Origin: Flagellimonas abyssi
GTDB taxonomy: Bacteria > Bacteroidota > Bacteroidia > Flavobacteriales > Flavobacteriaceae
Assembly (NCBI RefSeq): GCF_019457905.1
Contig: NZ_JAHZSV010000019.1
Span: 1-64,000, forward strand
DNA length: 64,000 bases
Direction: 5' to 3'
The translations under genes and the position numbers were made by a program. Position 1 is the first letter of the stretch; each line of letters opens with the position of its first letter. This document shows positions 1 through 7,522 of the stretch, in pieces. The notes below the pieces were generated by a model that was not told the DNA's origin, made no database searches, and saw nothing but the letters and a program-made list of their open reading frames with translations.

Positions 1-620
1 ATCGGTTTAATGCCACCTTTGGGGTTCAATGTTACCTTGTCTGCCACAAATATAACATGGCTGCGTTCCAGTTGCAGGATTAGTCCAGGAAGGCCACCAT
101 ATCCTGCTGGCCCATAAGGTACCGGAATCTCCGGTGTGTACCATCCATCAATAGTGAATTCGATTTCAGTATAATATTGGACATGGTGTTTGGTGGCCTT
201 GTAGCAGGTATAGCCATCGATGTCCTTGGTTTCGTTGTGCAAGGTCCAACCTTCCATCCTGTCATTATGGGTGACGATATATATGGAGTCCTTTATTTTT
301 TTGTTTCTGAAGGGACTGTTCTTTTTGGCGTCTTGGTGCCAAGGTCTATCTGAATAGGCTACAATAGAGGCTACTTTTCCCATAAACTCATCATGGGGCA
401 CTCGGGGCAATTCTTCAAAATAGGATTGACGGCCATTGAAGCGGAGGGTATATTTCATGTCATTGATTTCAAGCGCCGTTTTTCTCTTAAAATCCTTATC
501 CTTCTCTACATTGGGCATATCATAATAAACGGTATGGTACTCTACCACTCCTTCTTGCGAATAGAAACATTGATTTACAAGAATTGCAAGCAAGATCGCA
601 AGTTGTCTTTTTATATACAT
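1..620 (-). CDS. GLPGLI family exported protein (C-terminus outside window)
   Basis: The frame runs from an ATG at 620 to the left edge without a stop, so about 206 residues are visible and the C-terminus is missing. Residues 1-21 are hydrophobic and end in FYSQ, which looks like a Sec signal peptide. Around residue 174 the protein reads GGLPGLILQLE, the signature that names the GLPGLI family. That family is widespread in Bacteroidota, its members are exported and their function is unknown. A terminator at 650-679 separates it from the small gene upstream, so it probably has its own promoter. The family call is firm; no function can be given. Confidence 0.85.
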   Translation of the reverse strand, partial: MYIKRQLAILLAILVNQCFYSQEGVVEYHTVYYDMPNVEKDKDFKRKTALEINDMKYTLRFNGRQSYFEELPRVPHDEFMGKVASIVAYSDRPWHQDAKKNSPFRNKKIKDSIYIVTHNDRMEGWTLHNETKDIDGYTCYKATKHHVQYYTEIEFTIDGWYTPEIPVPYGPAGYGGLPGLILQLERSHVIFVADKVTLNPKGGIKP

Positions 621-649
621 ATTATTGTAATTAATATTGTGAGTTTTAA

Positions 650-679
650 AAACTGCCCTTTTATCTAAAAGGGCAGTCT
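650..679 (-). terminator. Rho-independent terminator
   Basis: Perfect 11-bp inverted repeat ACTGCCCTTTT / AAAAGGGCAGT (652-662 and 667-677, loop ATCT). On the minus strand it is followed by a run of five T. It lies just past the stop of the 63-residue gene at 694-885 and ends that transcript. Confidence 0.8.
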
Positions 680-693
680 CTTTGTGCAGAAGT

Positions 694-885
694 TTATTCA
701 TTGCACATTTCATAGGCCATTTCATAAAATTCATTGACATCTCCACCTTGGGAAGCTCCATGCTCTGCAACTTGACAAGCAAAGGCATGGCAATCCTGTG
801 GAGGTGCCGGGTTTTCCATTGCCGTATTGGCCATCATGGGATAGGCCATAAAAGTTACGGCCAATAATAAAAGAGCATTTTTCAT
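694..885 (-). CDS. Small exported protein with three cysteines
   Basis: 63 residues from an ATG at 885. Residues 1-20 form a clear signal peptide (MKNALLLLAV, then a cut near MAN). The mature part is about 43 residues, acidic, with cysteines at 32, 37 and 61. Two of these sit in DCHAFAC, which suggests a disulfide or metal-bound mini-protein in the periplasm or outside the cell. A strong terminator follows directly, so it is a real transcription unit or the last gene after the thioredoxin-like gene upstream (29 bases away). I do not recognise a family, and the thioredoxin-like neighbour may act on it. Confidence 0.6.
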   Translation of the reverse strand: MKNALLLLAVTFMAYPMMANTAMENPAPPQDCHAFACQVAEHGASQGGDVNEFYEMAYEMCNE

Positions 886-914
886 AGTAAAAAAATTAAT
901 GGTTAATAAATAGA

Positions 915-1469
915 TTACTCTTTGGACTTGTTATTTGGGGTTGTATATATTTTTAAAATATCCTCCTCTATGGAGAAATACGGGAACTCCACAATTCTCC
1001 CCAACTCAATATTGTTCTTTGTAAAGATGACCGTCGGCAGATATTTGATCCCGTAATTTTTTATAGGAGGCCTTGGACGTCGTTTCTTTTTATCCACATT
1101 GTATAAGGTGATTTGATTTTTGGGTATGTTTAGACTATCCATCAGCTTGAAAAATTTGGGAAGGAACATTTTGGTGTCATGGCACCAGGTACCCATGAAA
1201 ACAAGAAACTCACTCTGTCTCAAATTTTCGGCAAGATTGCCATCCAACGAAATGGTCGGGGTAAAGTCCGTGTATTTCCTGGAAAACCATGGCAAGTGGT
1301 ATAGCGTTTCCATTTCACTCCCTTGAATCAATCCGACATCGAGCGTGTGTTGGGATGACAATGTACAAGGGGCCAAAAGAAAAGTATAAATCAATCTTTT
1401 GGTCAATAGACTTTTAATTGCCATAAGAAATCGGGCTTTCATTTTGTTTTTGTAGGAATTCGGAAACAT
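915..1469 (-). CDS. Exported thioredoxin-like protein with a CxxT site
   Basis: 184 residues if started at the ATG at 1469. An in-frame ATG at 1424 would give a more usual signal peptide (MAIKSLLTKRLIYTFLLAP, cut after SSQ). The C-terminal half has the thioredoxin fold: a strand FLVFMGTW, then WCHDT in place of CxxC, a following helix, and a cis-proline loop YLPTVIF. The second cysteine is threonine, so it cannot form the usual intramolecular disulfide. WCxDT sites are known in flavobacterial exported thioredoxin-like proteins. It is probably periplasmic, in an isomerase, binding or monothiol reductase role; the exact substrate is unknown. A set of 21-bp repeats lies just upstream at 1511-1560. 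Confidence 0.7.
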   Translation of the reverse strand: MFPNSYKNKMKARFLMAIKSLLTKRLIYTFLLAPCTLSSQHTLDVGLIQGSEMETLYHLPWFSRKYTDFTPTISLDGNLAENLRQSEFLVFMGTWCHDTKMFLPKFFKLMDSLNIPKNQITLYNVDKKKRRPRPPIKNYGIKYLPTVIFTKNNIELGRIVEFPYFSIEEDILKIYTTPNNKSKE

Positions 1470-1510
1470 CTATTCACGATAATACAGCTTCCTATTAAAA
1501 CAATTTCCGC

Positions 1511-1560
1511 TCAATTGATGGATGTGCCATTTCAATTGACGGATACCCCATTTCAATTGA
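1511..1560 (-). promoter_or_regulatory. Three 21-bp-phased direct repeats, LytTR-like operator
   Basis: TCAATTGA occurs at 1511, 1532 and 1553, exactly 21 bases apart, within a longer unit that also keeps GGAT and CCCATT. On the minus strand the core reads TCCGTCAATTGA. Direct repeats on a two-turn period are the known layout of LytTR-family sites (9-bp repeats with a 12-bp gap), and TCCGTCAAT differs from the published LytTR consensus at one position. The site lies 42 bases before the start of the thioredoxin-like gene. A matching set occurs at 2824-2870. The repeats are seen directly; the regulator class is inferred. Confidence 0.55.
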
Positions 1561-1680
1561 CTTATGGGTTTTTTTAATGAATCGATGGAAAAAGCAGAGG
1601 ATTTTAAAATTTTGACCAAAGAAGACACCCGAAATCATGTTCAAGTGCCAAAGGATATTGAAATTTTATAATTCAATTCA

Positions 1681-2337
1681 TCAATTTTTGGGATAGCCAA
1701 ACCAGCTTGGAGTGATTGTAATCAATTTTCCCGAGATAATTTCATCGAGCCATCCCTCATACCAATCCAAAAAATTTTTATTTTCGGAAAATAATGGAGG
1801 AATTTGCTCCGCTTTGTCCAAGTTTACGACCCTGCCTTTATGTGGGCCGTTCAGAACAAGTGCATGAATATATGAGCATCCTTGTGAGCCCAGTGGCAAT
1901 ATGCCACCATAAAGGTTTCCGTTTAAGGTTTCGTAATCCTCATCGGAGATATCGTCTTCATAAATTGGTTCGATTATTTCATCCCATCGAGTTGTTAAAA
2001 TTTTTGGGTTGAGCGAGCATGTTTTTTTCAAATGAAGGGCAACGTTCTTGTAAATCAAATCGTTTAGATTTTGTCCCAGAGGATAAATGCCAAAATATGG
2101 CCCAGCACCCAAATTTGGATAAGACTTCCCGCCATTGCCAATTTGTAGCACGAATGATCTATAACATTCAGGTAGTTGTATTCCATAATGTTTTTCGAAA
2201 GTATCAACTTCGGCAATACTTGCAGGGGCATTTAAGTGATACCTGTGGCTTCCAGCTCCGAATACTTTATATAGAGCATCTCTTTCTTTTGCCTGTTGTA
2301 ATTTTTTTTTGAGACGAGCAATTTGTTCGTTGCACAT
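1681..2337 (-). CDS. SMI1/KNR4 (SUKH) family protein
   Basis: 218 residues from the ATG at 2337. The frame is open up to a TTG at 2367, three bases after the stop of the upstream gene, so a longer form is possible. The SUKH fold is recognisable from FEKHYGIQLPECYRSF, then IGNGG, GPYFGIYPL, and later GILPLGSQGC with GRVVNLD. SUKH proteins often serve as immunity proteins against polymorphic or contact-dependent toxins, but many are stand-alone and of unknown role. It follows a small membrane protein gene closely, so the two are likely co-transcribed from the repeat-bearing promoter at 2824-2870. No toxin gene is seen next to it. Confidence 0.75.
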   Translation of the reverse strand: MCNEQIARLKKKLQQAKERDALYKVFGAGSHRYHLNAPASIAEVDTFEKHYGIQLPECYRSFVLQIGNGGKSYPNLGAGPYFGIYPLGQNLNDLIYKNVALHLKKTCSLNPKILTTRWDEIIEPIYEDDISDEDYETLNGNLYGGILPLGSQGCSYIHALVLNGPHKGRVVNLDKAEQIPPLFSENKNFLDWYEGWLDEIISGKLITITPSWFGYPKN

Positions 2338-2369
2338 GGGGTAATCGATTGTTTCCAAGGTGTACAATT

Positions 2370-2759
2370 TTAGTGGGGAAAGTTGTTGTGCGTTTGATTT
2401 GATCTCTCTTGAAGGTTTTTCCTTTTGATGTATTGTTTTATCCCTACATTATATATGAATAAGAGAAAAAAACAGGTAATCAATACTGTCATTGCTATAT
2501 CATAAACCGACGTTTTGGGTTGGTTCAAGCGTAGAAGAAATCCAATGGGACCATCAAGTTGAAAATGGGTTTCAATTTGTTTGACCTTGTAGTTTTCGGG
2601 AAGGATTGTAAGAATTGCTTTATCAAAAAACTCGACCATTAAGTAAAAACCACCCAAATGTAACAGTGGATTAATTTTATATGCCTTATCAAGTACAGCA
2701 TAAAGGGCCAGGTATAATGCAAAAATGAACAACCCTAATACAATTCCAATCAAGATCAT
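2370..2759 (-). CDS. Small membrane protein of unknown function
   Basis: 129 residues from an ATG at 2759. There are about three hydrophobic stretches: residues 1-24, roughly 32-50, and 88-107. The C-terminus is basic and hydrophilic. I do not recognise the family. The SUKH gene begins within 33 bases of its stop, so the two are probably one operon and may work as a pair. The 21-bp repeats at 2824-2870 sit 65 bases upstream of its start, which suggests the same control as the thioredoxin-like gene at 915-1469. Confidence 0.6.
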   Translation of the reverse strand: MILIGIVLGLFIFALYLALYAVLDKAYKINPLLHLGGFYLMVEFFDKAILTILPENYKVKQIETHFQLDGPIGFLLRLNQPKTSVYDIAMTVLITCFFLLFIYNVGIKQYIKRKNLQERSNQTHNNFPH

Positions 2760-2823
2760 AATTCAGTTTTAGAGAAAAGAACCCGATAAAGATATATTAT
2801 TGAAGCCCTACCAAAACCACTAA

Positions 2824-2870
2824 ATTGACGGATGCGCCGGTTGAGTTGACGAATGCCCTATAACAATTGG
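2824..2870 (-). promoter_or_regulatory. Second copy of the 21-bp-phased repeats
   Basis: TTGACGGATG begins at 2825 and TTGACGAATG at 2846, 21 bases apart. A third, weaker half-site (TTGG) falls 21 bases further at 2867. The unit and spacing match the element at 1511-1560 and it has the same orientation. It lies between the stop of the EamA gene and the start of the membrane/SUKH pair, so it most likely controls that pair. Confidence 0.5.
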
Positions 2871-2874
2871 TCGT

Positions 2875-3765
2875 CTATTTTCTTTTCGGCTTTTTGCTGG
2901 CCAAATATACCCCAACGAGAACAAAACACATGGCAGTAACCTTTACTAAGGTAAGGTGGTCTTTCCCCGAAAAAAGAGCAAAAAGTATCCCTACCAAGGG
3001 CTGCATATAAATAAATGCACCTACCGATGAGGCCTTGAGTTGGGTAAGCGCAAAAATATTGAAGAGATAGGTCAAAAACGTAGTGCCGATTACAACAAAC
3101 GCTATGGAACCATACGCCCAAAGAGGCATAGAGGACCATTGTACCTCTAAAACTTGGGGAAGGGTTATGGGAAGATTGATGATAAAGGCTACTGTAAAGA
3201 GCCATTTCATGATGGAGAAGGGATGGTATTTCTCGATCAATTTTTTTACCAATATCAAATAGGAACCGTATGCCGTAGCATTAATAATAAACAAAAAATT
3301 GCCCAAGGGTATGTTGGGGGCATCTTGGCGAGCTTCTGCCCCAAAAAGAACCAAGCCGACTGCACCAACAAAGCCTAAAAAAATACCGAGTCCTTTGTTC
3401 AACGTGATTTTTTCACTTAAAAAAAGGGCAGAAAGAGCCACCACTATAATGGGCGATATGGTAACTAGTACAGCACTGTTTATTGGGGTGGAAAGCTCCA
3501 GGCCCTTAAAAAACGACAGCATGTTTATGGACATGCCCAACAAGGCACATGCGAGCATACGTCCCCAATCACGCTTTTCAATTTTTTCCTTGGGGCCAAA
3601 AATGGAAATCAACCAGAAAAGAATGGCAGCTCCGCCGACCCTTAAAAAAATGAACCCAAAGGGTCGTACATGCGTGGGCATGACCCCTTTGGCCACAGTA
3701 TGGTTTATACCGTAAATAACGGTTGCCCCAATAGCGGCAAAAATGGCCAGCGTTCTTTTGTTCAT
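2875..3765 (-). CDS. EamA/DMT-superfamily transporter
   Basis: 296 residues from the ATG at 3765; a TTG one codon earlier is less likely. The sequence is a regular run of about ten membrane helices in two EamA repeats, beginning AIFAAIGATVIYGINHTVAKG and ending in a short basic tail KKPKRK. Members of the family move small metabolites such as amino acids, nucleosides or metabolites to be exported; the substrate cannot be read from sequence. Its ATG overlaps the stop of the ArsC-like gene by one base (TGATG), so the two are translationally coupled. Confidence 0.88.
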   Translation of the reverse strand: MNKRTLAIFAAIGATVIYGINHTVAKGVMPTHVRPFGFIFLRVGGAAILFWLISIFGPKEKIEKRDWGRMLACALLGMSINMLSFFKGLELSTPINSAVLVTISPIIVVALSALFLSEKITLNKGLGIFLGFVGAVGLVLFGAEARQDAPNIPLGNFLFIINATAYGSYLILVKKLIEKYHPFSIMKWLFTVAFIINLPITLPQVLEVQWSSMPLWAYGSIAFVVIGTTFLTYLFNIFALTQLKASSVGAFIYMQPLVGILFALFSGKDHLTLVKVTAMCFVLVGVYLASKKPKRK

Positions 3766-4115
3766 CAATGTATAGCTTCCTTGGCGGCTTCGACGATTTT
3801 TTTCGAGTTTCCAACAAAAATTTGATCATTCACTATAATTACAGGTCTTTTTAAGAAAGTGTAATGCTCTAAGATCAAATCTTTATAATCTTTTTCCGAA
3901 AGCTCCTTTTCGTGAAGTCCCCTTTGTCTGAACAACATGGCCCTTCTGCTAAAAAGGGACTCATAACTTCCGCTCAACGTCTCCATTTGTTCCAATTGTG
4001 CAGGGGTAATGGGCTCGGATTTAATTTCTTGCAGTTCTACTCCATCCAAAGGTTCCAATTCTTTCAAAATACGTTTACAGGTAGAGCAACTGCCCAGATG
4101 GTATATTTTCTTCAT
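3765..4115 (-). CDS. ArsC/Spx-family thioredoxin-fold protein
   Basis: 116 residues, the usual length for the ArsC/Spx/YffB family. The N-terminus MKKIYHLGSC is followed by STCKR, giving Cys10 and Cys13 as a CxxC pair. The C-terminal half LKRPVIIVNDQIFVGNS contains the cis-proline region. Arsenate reductases of this type use one cysteine with glutathione, while Spx proteins use a CxxC switch to bind RNA polymerase. Without an ars cluster or a clear arginine triad I leave the function open. It is coupled to the downstream transporter gene. Confidence 0.8.
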   Translation of the reverse strand: MKKIYHLGSCSTCKRILKELEPLDGVELQEIKSEPITPAQLEQMETLSGSYESLFSRRAMLFRQRGLHEKELSEKDYKDLILEHYTFLKRPVIIVNDQIFVGNSKKIVEAAKEAIH

Positions 4116-4294
4116 TGTTGTGATATTGGAAGAACAAAGGACGTTAAAAATCGATCAAAAGCCATTACGAAGATGTAAATTCAACAGCTTTTGAAGGTGT
4201 TGTTTGTTTTTAAGCGTAGGACACGGAAAACCATTTAAGATTTTAGGGTTAATTTTGCAATGCGATAGTATAGCCAATTAAATTGAATAGGATT

Positions 4295-4759
4295 ATGGAA
4301 AAAACATTTGATATTATACTGAAGAACAGAAAAATATTACATGATTTTCTGCAGAATACCCCCAAAGAGGATTTGTTCAAAGTCCCAGAGGGATTCAACA
4401 ATAATATTTGGTGGAACATCGCCCATGTGGTGGTTACTCCCCAATTGTTGATGTATAAACTGAACGGTCTGGATTTTACTCTTGAGGAAGAATTGGTCAA
4501 TAAGTACAGAAAAGGGACTTTCCCAGAAGGGGAACCCTCAGATGGAGAGATGGAGAAAATAAGCGCTTATTTATTTAGTACCATAAAGCATATCCAATTG
4601 GATTATGAGCATGGGAGGTTCAAGAATTTTCAGGAATACATGACCACTCCAAAAATCGGTTTGAGTAGTCCAGAAGATGCGCTTTCCTTTAATGTGTTTC
4701 ATGAAGGGCTTCATCTTGGTGCTATTCTGGCCTTGAAAAAGGCATTGGCCAAAGCCTAG
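4295..4759 (+). CDS. DinB family protein
   Basis: 154 residues from the ATG at 4295. The frame extends to a TTG at 4283, but an AGGA precedes the ATG at 4289-4292 and the protein reads naturally from MEKTFDIILKNR. It is a four-helix DinB-like protein with conserved histidines in WWNIAHVVV and FNVFHEGLHLGAI, which fit the family metal triad (three His). DinB/YfiT proteins include thiol-dependent transferases and DNA-damage-induced proteins; the substrate is unknown. It stands alone between divergent and following genes. Confidence 0.8.
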   Translation: MEKTFDIILKNRKILHDFLQNTPKEDLFKVPEGFNNNIWWNIAHVVVTPQLLMYKLNGLDFTLEEELVNKYRKGTFPEGEPSDGEMEKISAYLFSTIKHIQLDYEHGRFKNFQEYMTTPKIGLSSPEDALSFNVFHEGLHLGAILALKKALAKA

Positions 4760-4867
4760 AACAATCGTATCTAAAGTTTTTTTGAAAATTGACCGCTGAG
4801 GTCTAACCCAAAGGAAATCAGTTATATTTGTTGGTGGATTATATTAAGAACCCAAATCTTAATCAAA

Positions 4868-5419
4868 ATGAAACACTACCATTTATGCTTTTGGCTGCTT
4901 TTGGCTGCCACAACTTTTCCTGTACAACAAAGTTTTTCCCAAAGGAGTTATTTGTCCATCGGGGCGGTACCGACCTACAAAACGGATGGGTATGGGATTC
5001 AACTCAATGCAAACCATTACCATAGCGCCATCGATTATCTACAAGTGTCCTTGGTGGCCACATTTTCCAAGGAAAAACCAAACGCTGGTGTGGAATTTCC
5101 GTATGATGATTACTGGTTGAACTTCGGTTATTTTACCACTATCTTAACTTCAAAAAAGCGGGGCATCTCCTTTTATTTTGGGGGAGGTCCTTCGGTAGGT
5201 TATAAACACATCAATAATGGAGAAACCGATTTTGCATTTGATGCCATAGAAGCCGAGAGCAGTTTTATATATGGTGCCTATGCATCTTTTGAAATGGATT
5301 TTTTTGTTTCCGATGCCTTTTCTTTGATAGTTCCCATTAACGGATACTATCATTTTAATAGCGACCTAAATGATTCCACGCTGCTTTTGGGAGCTGGCCT
5401 CCGCTATTATTTTAAGTAG
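4868..5419 (+). CDS. TraO-like exported beta-barrel protein
   Basis: 183 residues with a signal peptide (residues 1-25, ending SFSQ). The mature part alternates polar and aromatic residues, contains SFYFGGGPSVGYKH, and ends GAGLRYYFK, a C-terminal aromatic typical of outer-membrane barrels. The pattern (exported, about 190 residues, a middle SxGGG-GY segment, then FIYGAYASFEMDFF) resembles the TraO proteins of Bacteroidota conjugation loci. No other conjugation gene is present, so if it is a TraO relative it is an orphan. An unrelated small porin-like barrel is the alternative. Confidence 0.55.
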   Translation: MKHYHLCFWLLLAATTFPVQQSFSQRSYLSIGAVPTYKTDGYGIQLNANHYHSAIDYLQVSLVATFSKEKPNAGVEFPYDDYWLNFGYFTTILTSKKRGISFYFGGGPSVGYKHINNGETDFAFDAIEAESSFIYGAYASFEMDFFVSDAFSLIVPINGYYHFNSDLNDSTLLLGAGLRYYFK

Positions 5420-5425
5420 AAAGAT

Positions 5426-6166
5426 TTAAAGCTTTACCTTTCGTTCTAAGAACGGATTGACTTCGTTGTACGTCAATACCAAAACAATAGGGCCGTCCGC
5501 ATAGGAGGCTACTTCGTATTGGTTGTAAATAAGTTGAATGCCATCTTTGGTGTACCCTACATTGTTGGATAGATGGAATGAGTCCCCTTCGAACATGAAT
5601 CCTGTGGCATTGATGTTTTTGTCTTGTGGGATTTCTTCTTGATTGCGGAACTTCTCCTCGGCAAAGTCTTCAAAGCCTTCGTAGTCATTAAAAAGTTCTT
5701 CATTTTCTAGTTCCTTACCGGTTTTTTTGTCAAAATTTAAGTAAGATGTAGAAGCATATCCATGGGCACCTCCAGTGAACGAATATGAATTTAGTATCAA
5801 GGTGATAATGTTTTCATTTTCATACACCACCTCGCCGTCAATGGTGGCTTCCCATTGTATCTCATCGGGAAATTTGGTCTTTAATTCCTTATAACTATCG
5901 GTAAAAGATTGGAGTGCCTTGTCCATGGTATCAATGGTCCTATCTTCTGAAAATGACATGATACTGATGATTTCTTCCCTCAATGAACGGTTAATGGTCT
6001 CGGAAACAGGGGAGTCGTCCAATGCATTGGGAATGTTAATGGCTATTTTTGGACAATCGGCACAAGTCTCGCCCAACAATTGCGTAGGCTCAAAAGTAAG
6101 CTTGCTCTCCGTTTGGCAACTCATTAATAATCCTAGGAAAAGTATGGTGGAGATATATTTTTTCAT
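5426..6166 (-). CDS. DUF3298/DUF4163 lipoprotein
   Basis: 246 residues. The N-terminus MKKYISTILFLGLLMSC is a lipoprotein signal with the lipidated cysteine at 17. The middle region has the DUF4163-like segment and the C-terminal half the DUF3298 pattern: TGGAHGYASTSYLNFDKKTG, then FEGDSFHLSNNVGYTKDGIQLIYNQYEVASYADGP. Members related to RsiV/PdaC bind the cell wall or cell-wall glycans; here the role is unknown. It converges on the TraO-like gene with only six bases between stops and is transcribed away from metB. Confidence 0.8.
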   Translation of the reverse strand: MKKYISTILFLGLLMSCQTESKLTFEPTQLLGETCADCPKIAINIPNALDDSPVSETINRSLREEIISIMSFSEDRTIDTMDKALQSFTDSYKELKTKFPDEIQWEATIDGEVVYENENIITLILNSYSFTGGAHGYASTSYLNFDKKTGKELENEELFNDYEGFEDFAEEKFRNQEEIPQDKNINATGFMFEGDSFHLSNNVGYTKDGIQLIYNQYEVASYADGPIVLVLTYNEVNPFLERKVKL

Positions 6167-6214
6167 GATTTGAGGTTTTGTTTCATCAAAAATAATACTT
6201 CGGAAAGATAACGA

Positions 6215-6222
6215 TACATTTG
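6215..6222 (+). promoter_or_regulatory. Bacteroidota -7 promoter box for metB
   Basis: TACATTTG matches the TAnnTTTG -7 element of Bacteroidota primary-sigma promoters. It lies 18 bases before the chosen ATG of metB, so the leader would be very short. Confidence 0.5.
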
Positions 6223-6240
6223 TACGTAGATAGTTTCAAC

Positions 6241-7395
6241 ATGGGCAAAAAAGAGTTAAAATTCAATAGCAAAGCGATTCACGGAGGACAACAGCCCGAT
6301 GCGGCCTATGGAGCGGTAATGCCGCCCATTTATCAAACCTCCACCTATGCACAGCACACTCCTGGCGTACATAAGGGATATGAATATTCCAGAGGCGCCA
6401 ATCCTACGCGGACCGCCTTGGAAAATGCAGTGGCAAGTCTGGAGAACGGCAATTTTGGTATGGCCTTCGGCAGTGGAATGGCGGCTATAGATGCCGTTTT
6501 GAAGTTATTGACTCCTGGTGATGAGGTTATCTGTACCAGCGACTTGTATGGGGGCAGTTATCGTCTTTTTAAAGGTATATATGAAAAATATGGTATCAAG
6601 TTCCGGTTTTCGGAGATGGTGGATATGGAAGAGCTGTTGTCCCAAATCAATAAAAACACCAAATTGATCTGGGTGGAAACACCTACCAATCCCAAGATGA
6701 ACATTATCGATATTGAAGCGGTATCCAAGATTACCAAAGACCGTAATTTATTGTTGGCAGTGGACAATACCTTTGCTACTCCTTATTTACAACGTCCCTT
6801 GGATTTAGGTGCCGATATTGTGATGCATTCGGCAACCAAATATTTGGCGGGCCATAGCGATGTGGTGGTTGGTGCCTTGGTGGTAAACGACCAAAAACTG
6901 GCCGATCAATTATATTTTATCCAGAAATCCAGCGGAGGTATATGTGGTCCTATGGACAGTTTTTTGACCCTTCGCGGTATAAAAACGCTCCACGTGCGTA
7001 TGCAACGACATTGCGAAAACGGGGAATACATAGCCAAATATTTGGAGAATCATCCTAAAATCGATAAAGTATACTGGCCCGGTTTTGCGGACCACCCTAA
7101 CCATAAGGTGGCAAAAAAACAGATGAGCGGATTTGGCGGGATGATTTCCTTCGTGCCCAAGGGCGGGAGCTATGAAAACGCGATAAAAATAGTGGAGAAC
7201 CTTCAACTATTTACCCTAGCCGAATCGTTAGGAGGTGTTGAAAGTTTGGTGGGCCATCCTGCAAGCATGTCACACGGAAGTATTCCAAAGGAAGAACGCG
7301 AAAAAAATGGTGTTGTTGACGCCTTGATCAGGCTAAGTGTGGGCATAGAGGACGTGGAAGATCTGATTCATGACCTAGAACAGGCCCTTAACTAA
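6241..7395 (+). CDS. metB: Cystathionine gamma-synthase / Cys-Met metabolism PLP enzyme
   Basis: 384 residues from the ATG at 6241; the frame opens earlier only with a TTG that lies inside the promoter box. It is a fold-type I PLP enzyme of the Cys/Met metabolism class. The PLP lysine is Lys200 in SATKYLAGHSD, and the cofactor-binding segment FGSGMAAIDAV and the C-terminal ESLGGVESL plus SVGIEDVEDLIHDL are all present. Such enzymes join cysteine to an activated homoserine ester in methionine synthesis, or cleave cystathionine in the reverse direction. The two activities cannot be told apart safely by eye. It is monocistronic between a divergent gene and gdhA. Confidence 0.88.
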   Translation: MGKKELKFNSKAIHGGQQPDAAYGAVMPPIYQTSTYAQHTPGVHKGYEYSRGANPTRTALENAVASLENGNFGMAFGSGMAAIDAVLKLLTPGDEVICTSDLYGGSYRLFKGIYEKYGIKFRFSEMVDMEELLSQINKNTKLIWVETPTNPKMNIIDIEAVSKITKDRNLLLAVDNTFATPYLQRPLDLGADIVMHSATKYLAGHSDVVVGALVVNDQKLADQLYFIQKSSGGICGPMDSFLTLRGIKTLHVRMQRHCENGEYIAKYLENHPKIDKVYWPGFADHPNHKVAKKQMSGFGGMISFVPKGGSYENAIKIVENLQLFTLAESLGGVESLVGHPASMSHGSIPKEEREKNGVVDALIRLSVGIEDVEDLIHDLEQALN

Positions 7396-7446
7396 AATAT
7401 TTTGAAAAATTTATAAAAAATAAATATTCAAATTATTGAAATAATA

Positions 7447-7454
7447 TAATTTTG
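7447..7454 (+). promoter_or_regulatory. -7 promoter box for gdhA
   Basis: TAATTTTG within an AT-rich stretch, 68 bases before the gdhA start. It matches the Bacteroidota TAnnTTTG box. No clear operator was seen in the 127-base gap. Confidence 0.45.
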
Positions 7455-7522
7455 CCCTCAGAATAACAATTCAATAAAAAATCGCTTTTTATAAGCGGAA
7501 AGACAAATAATTTTATCCGTAT

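Noticed and set aside
393..668. 91-codon plus-strand frame
   Set aside because: Lies opposite the GLPGLI gene and its promoter and has no recognisable protein features.
6167..6240. Possible SAM riboswitch before metB
   Set aside because: The gap is too short and holds a promoter box close to the start codon; no SAM-aptamer stem is visible.
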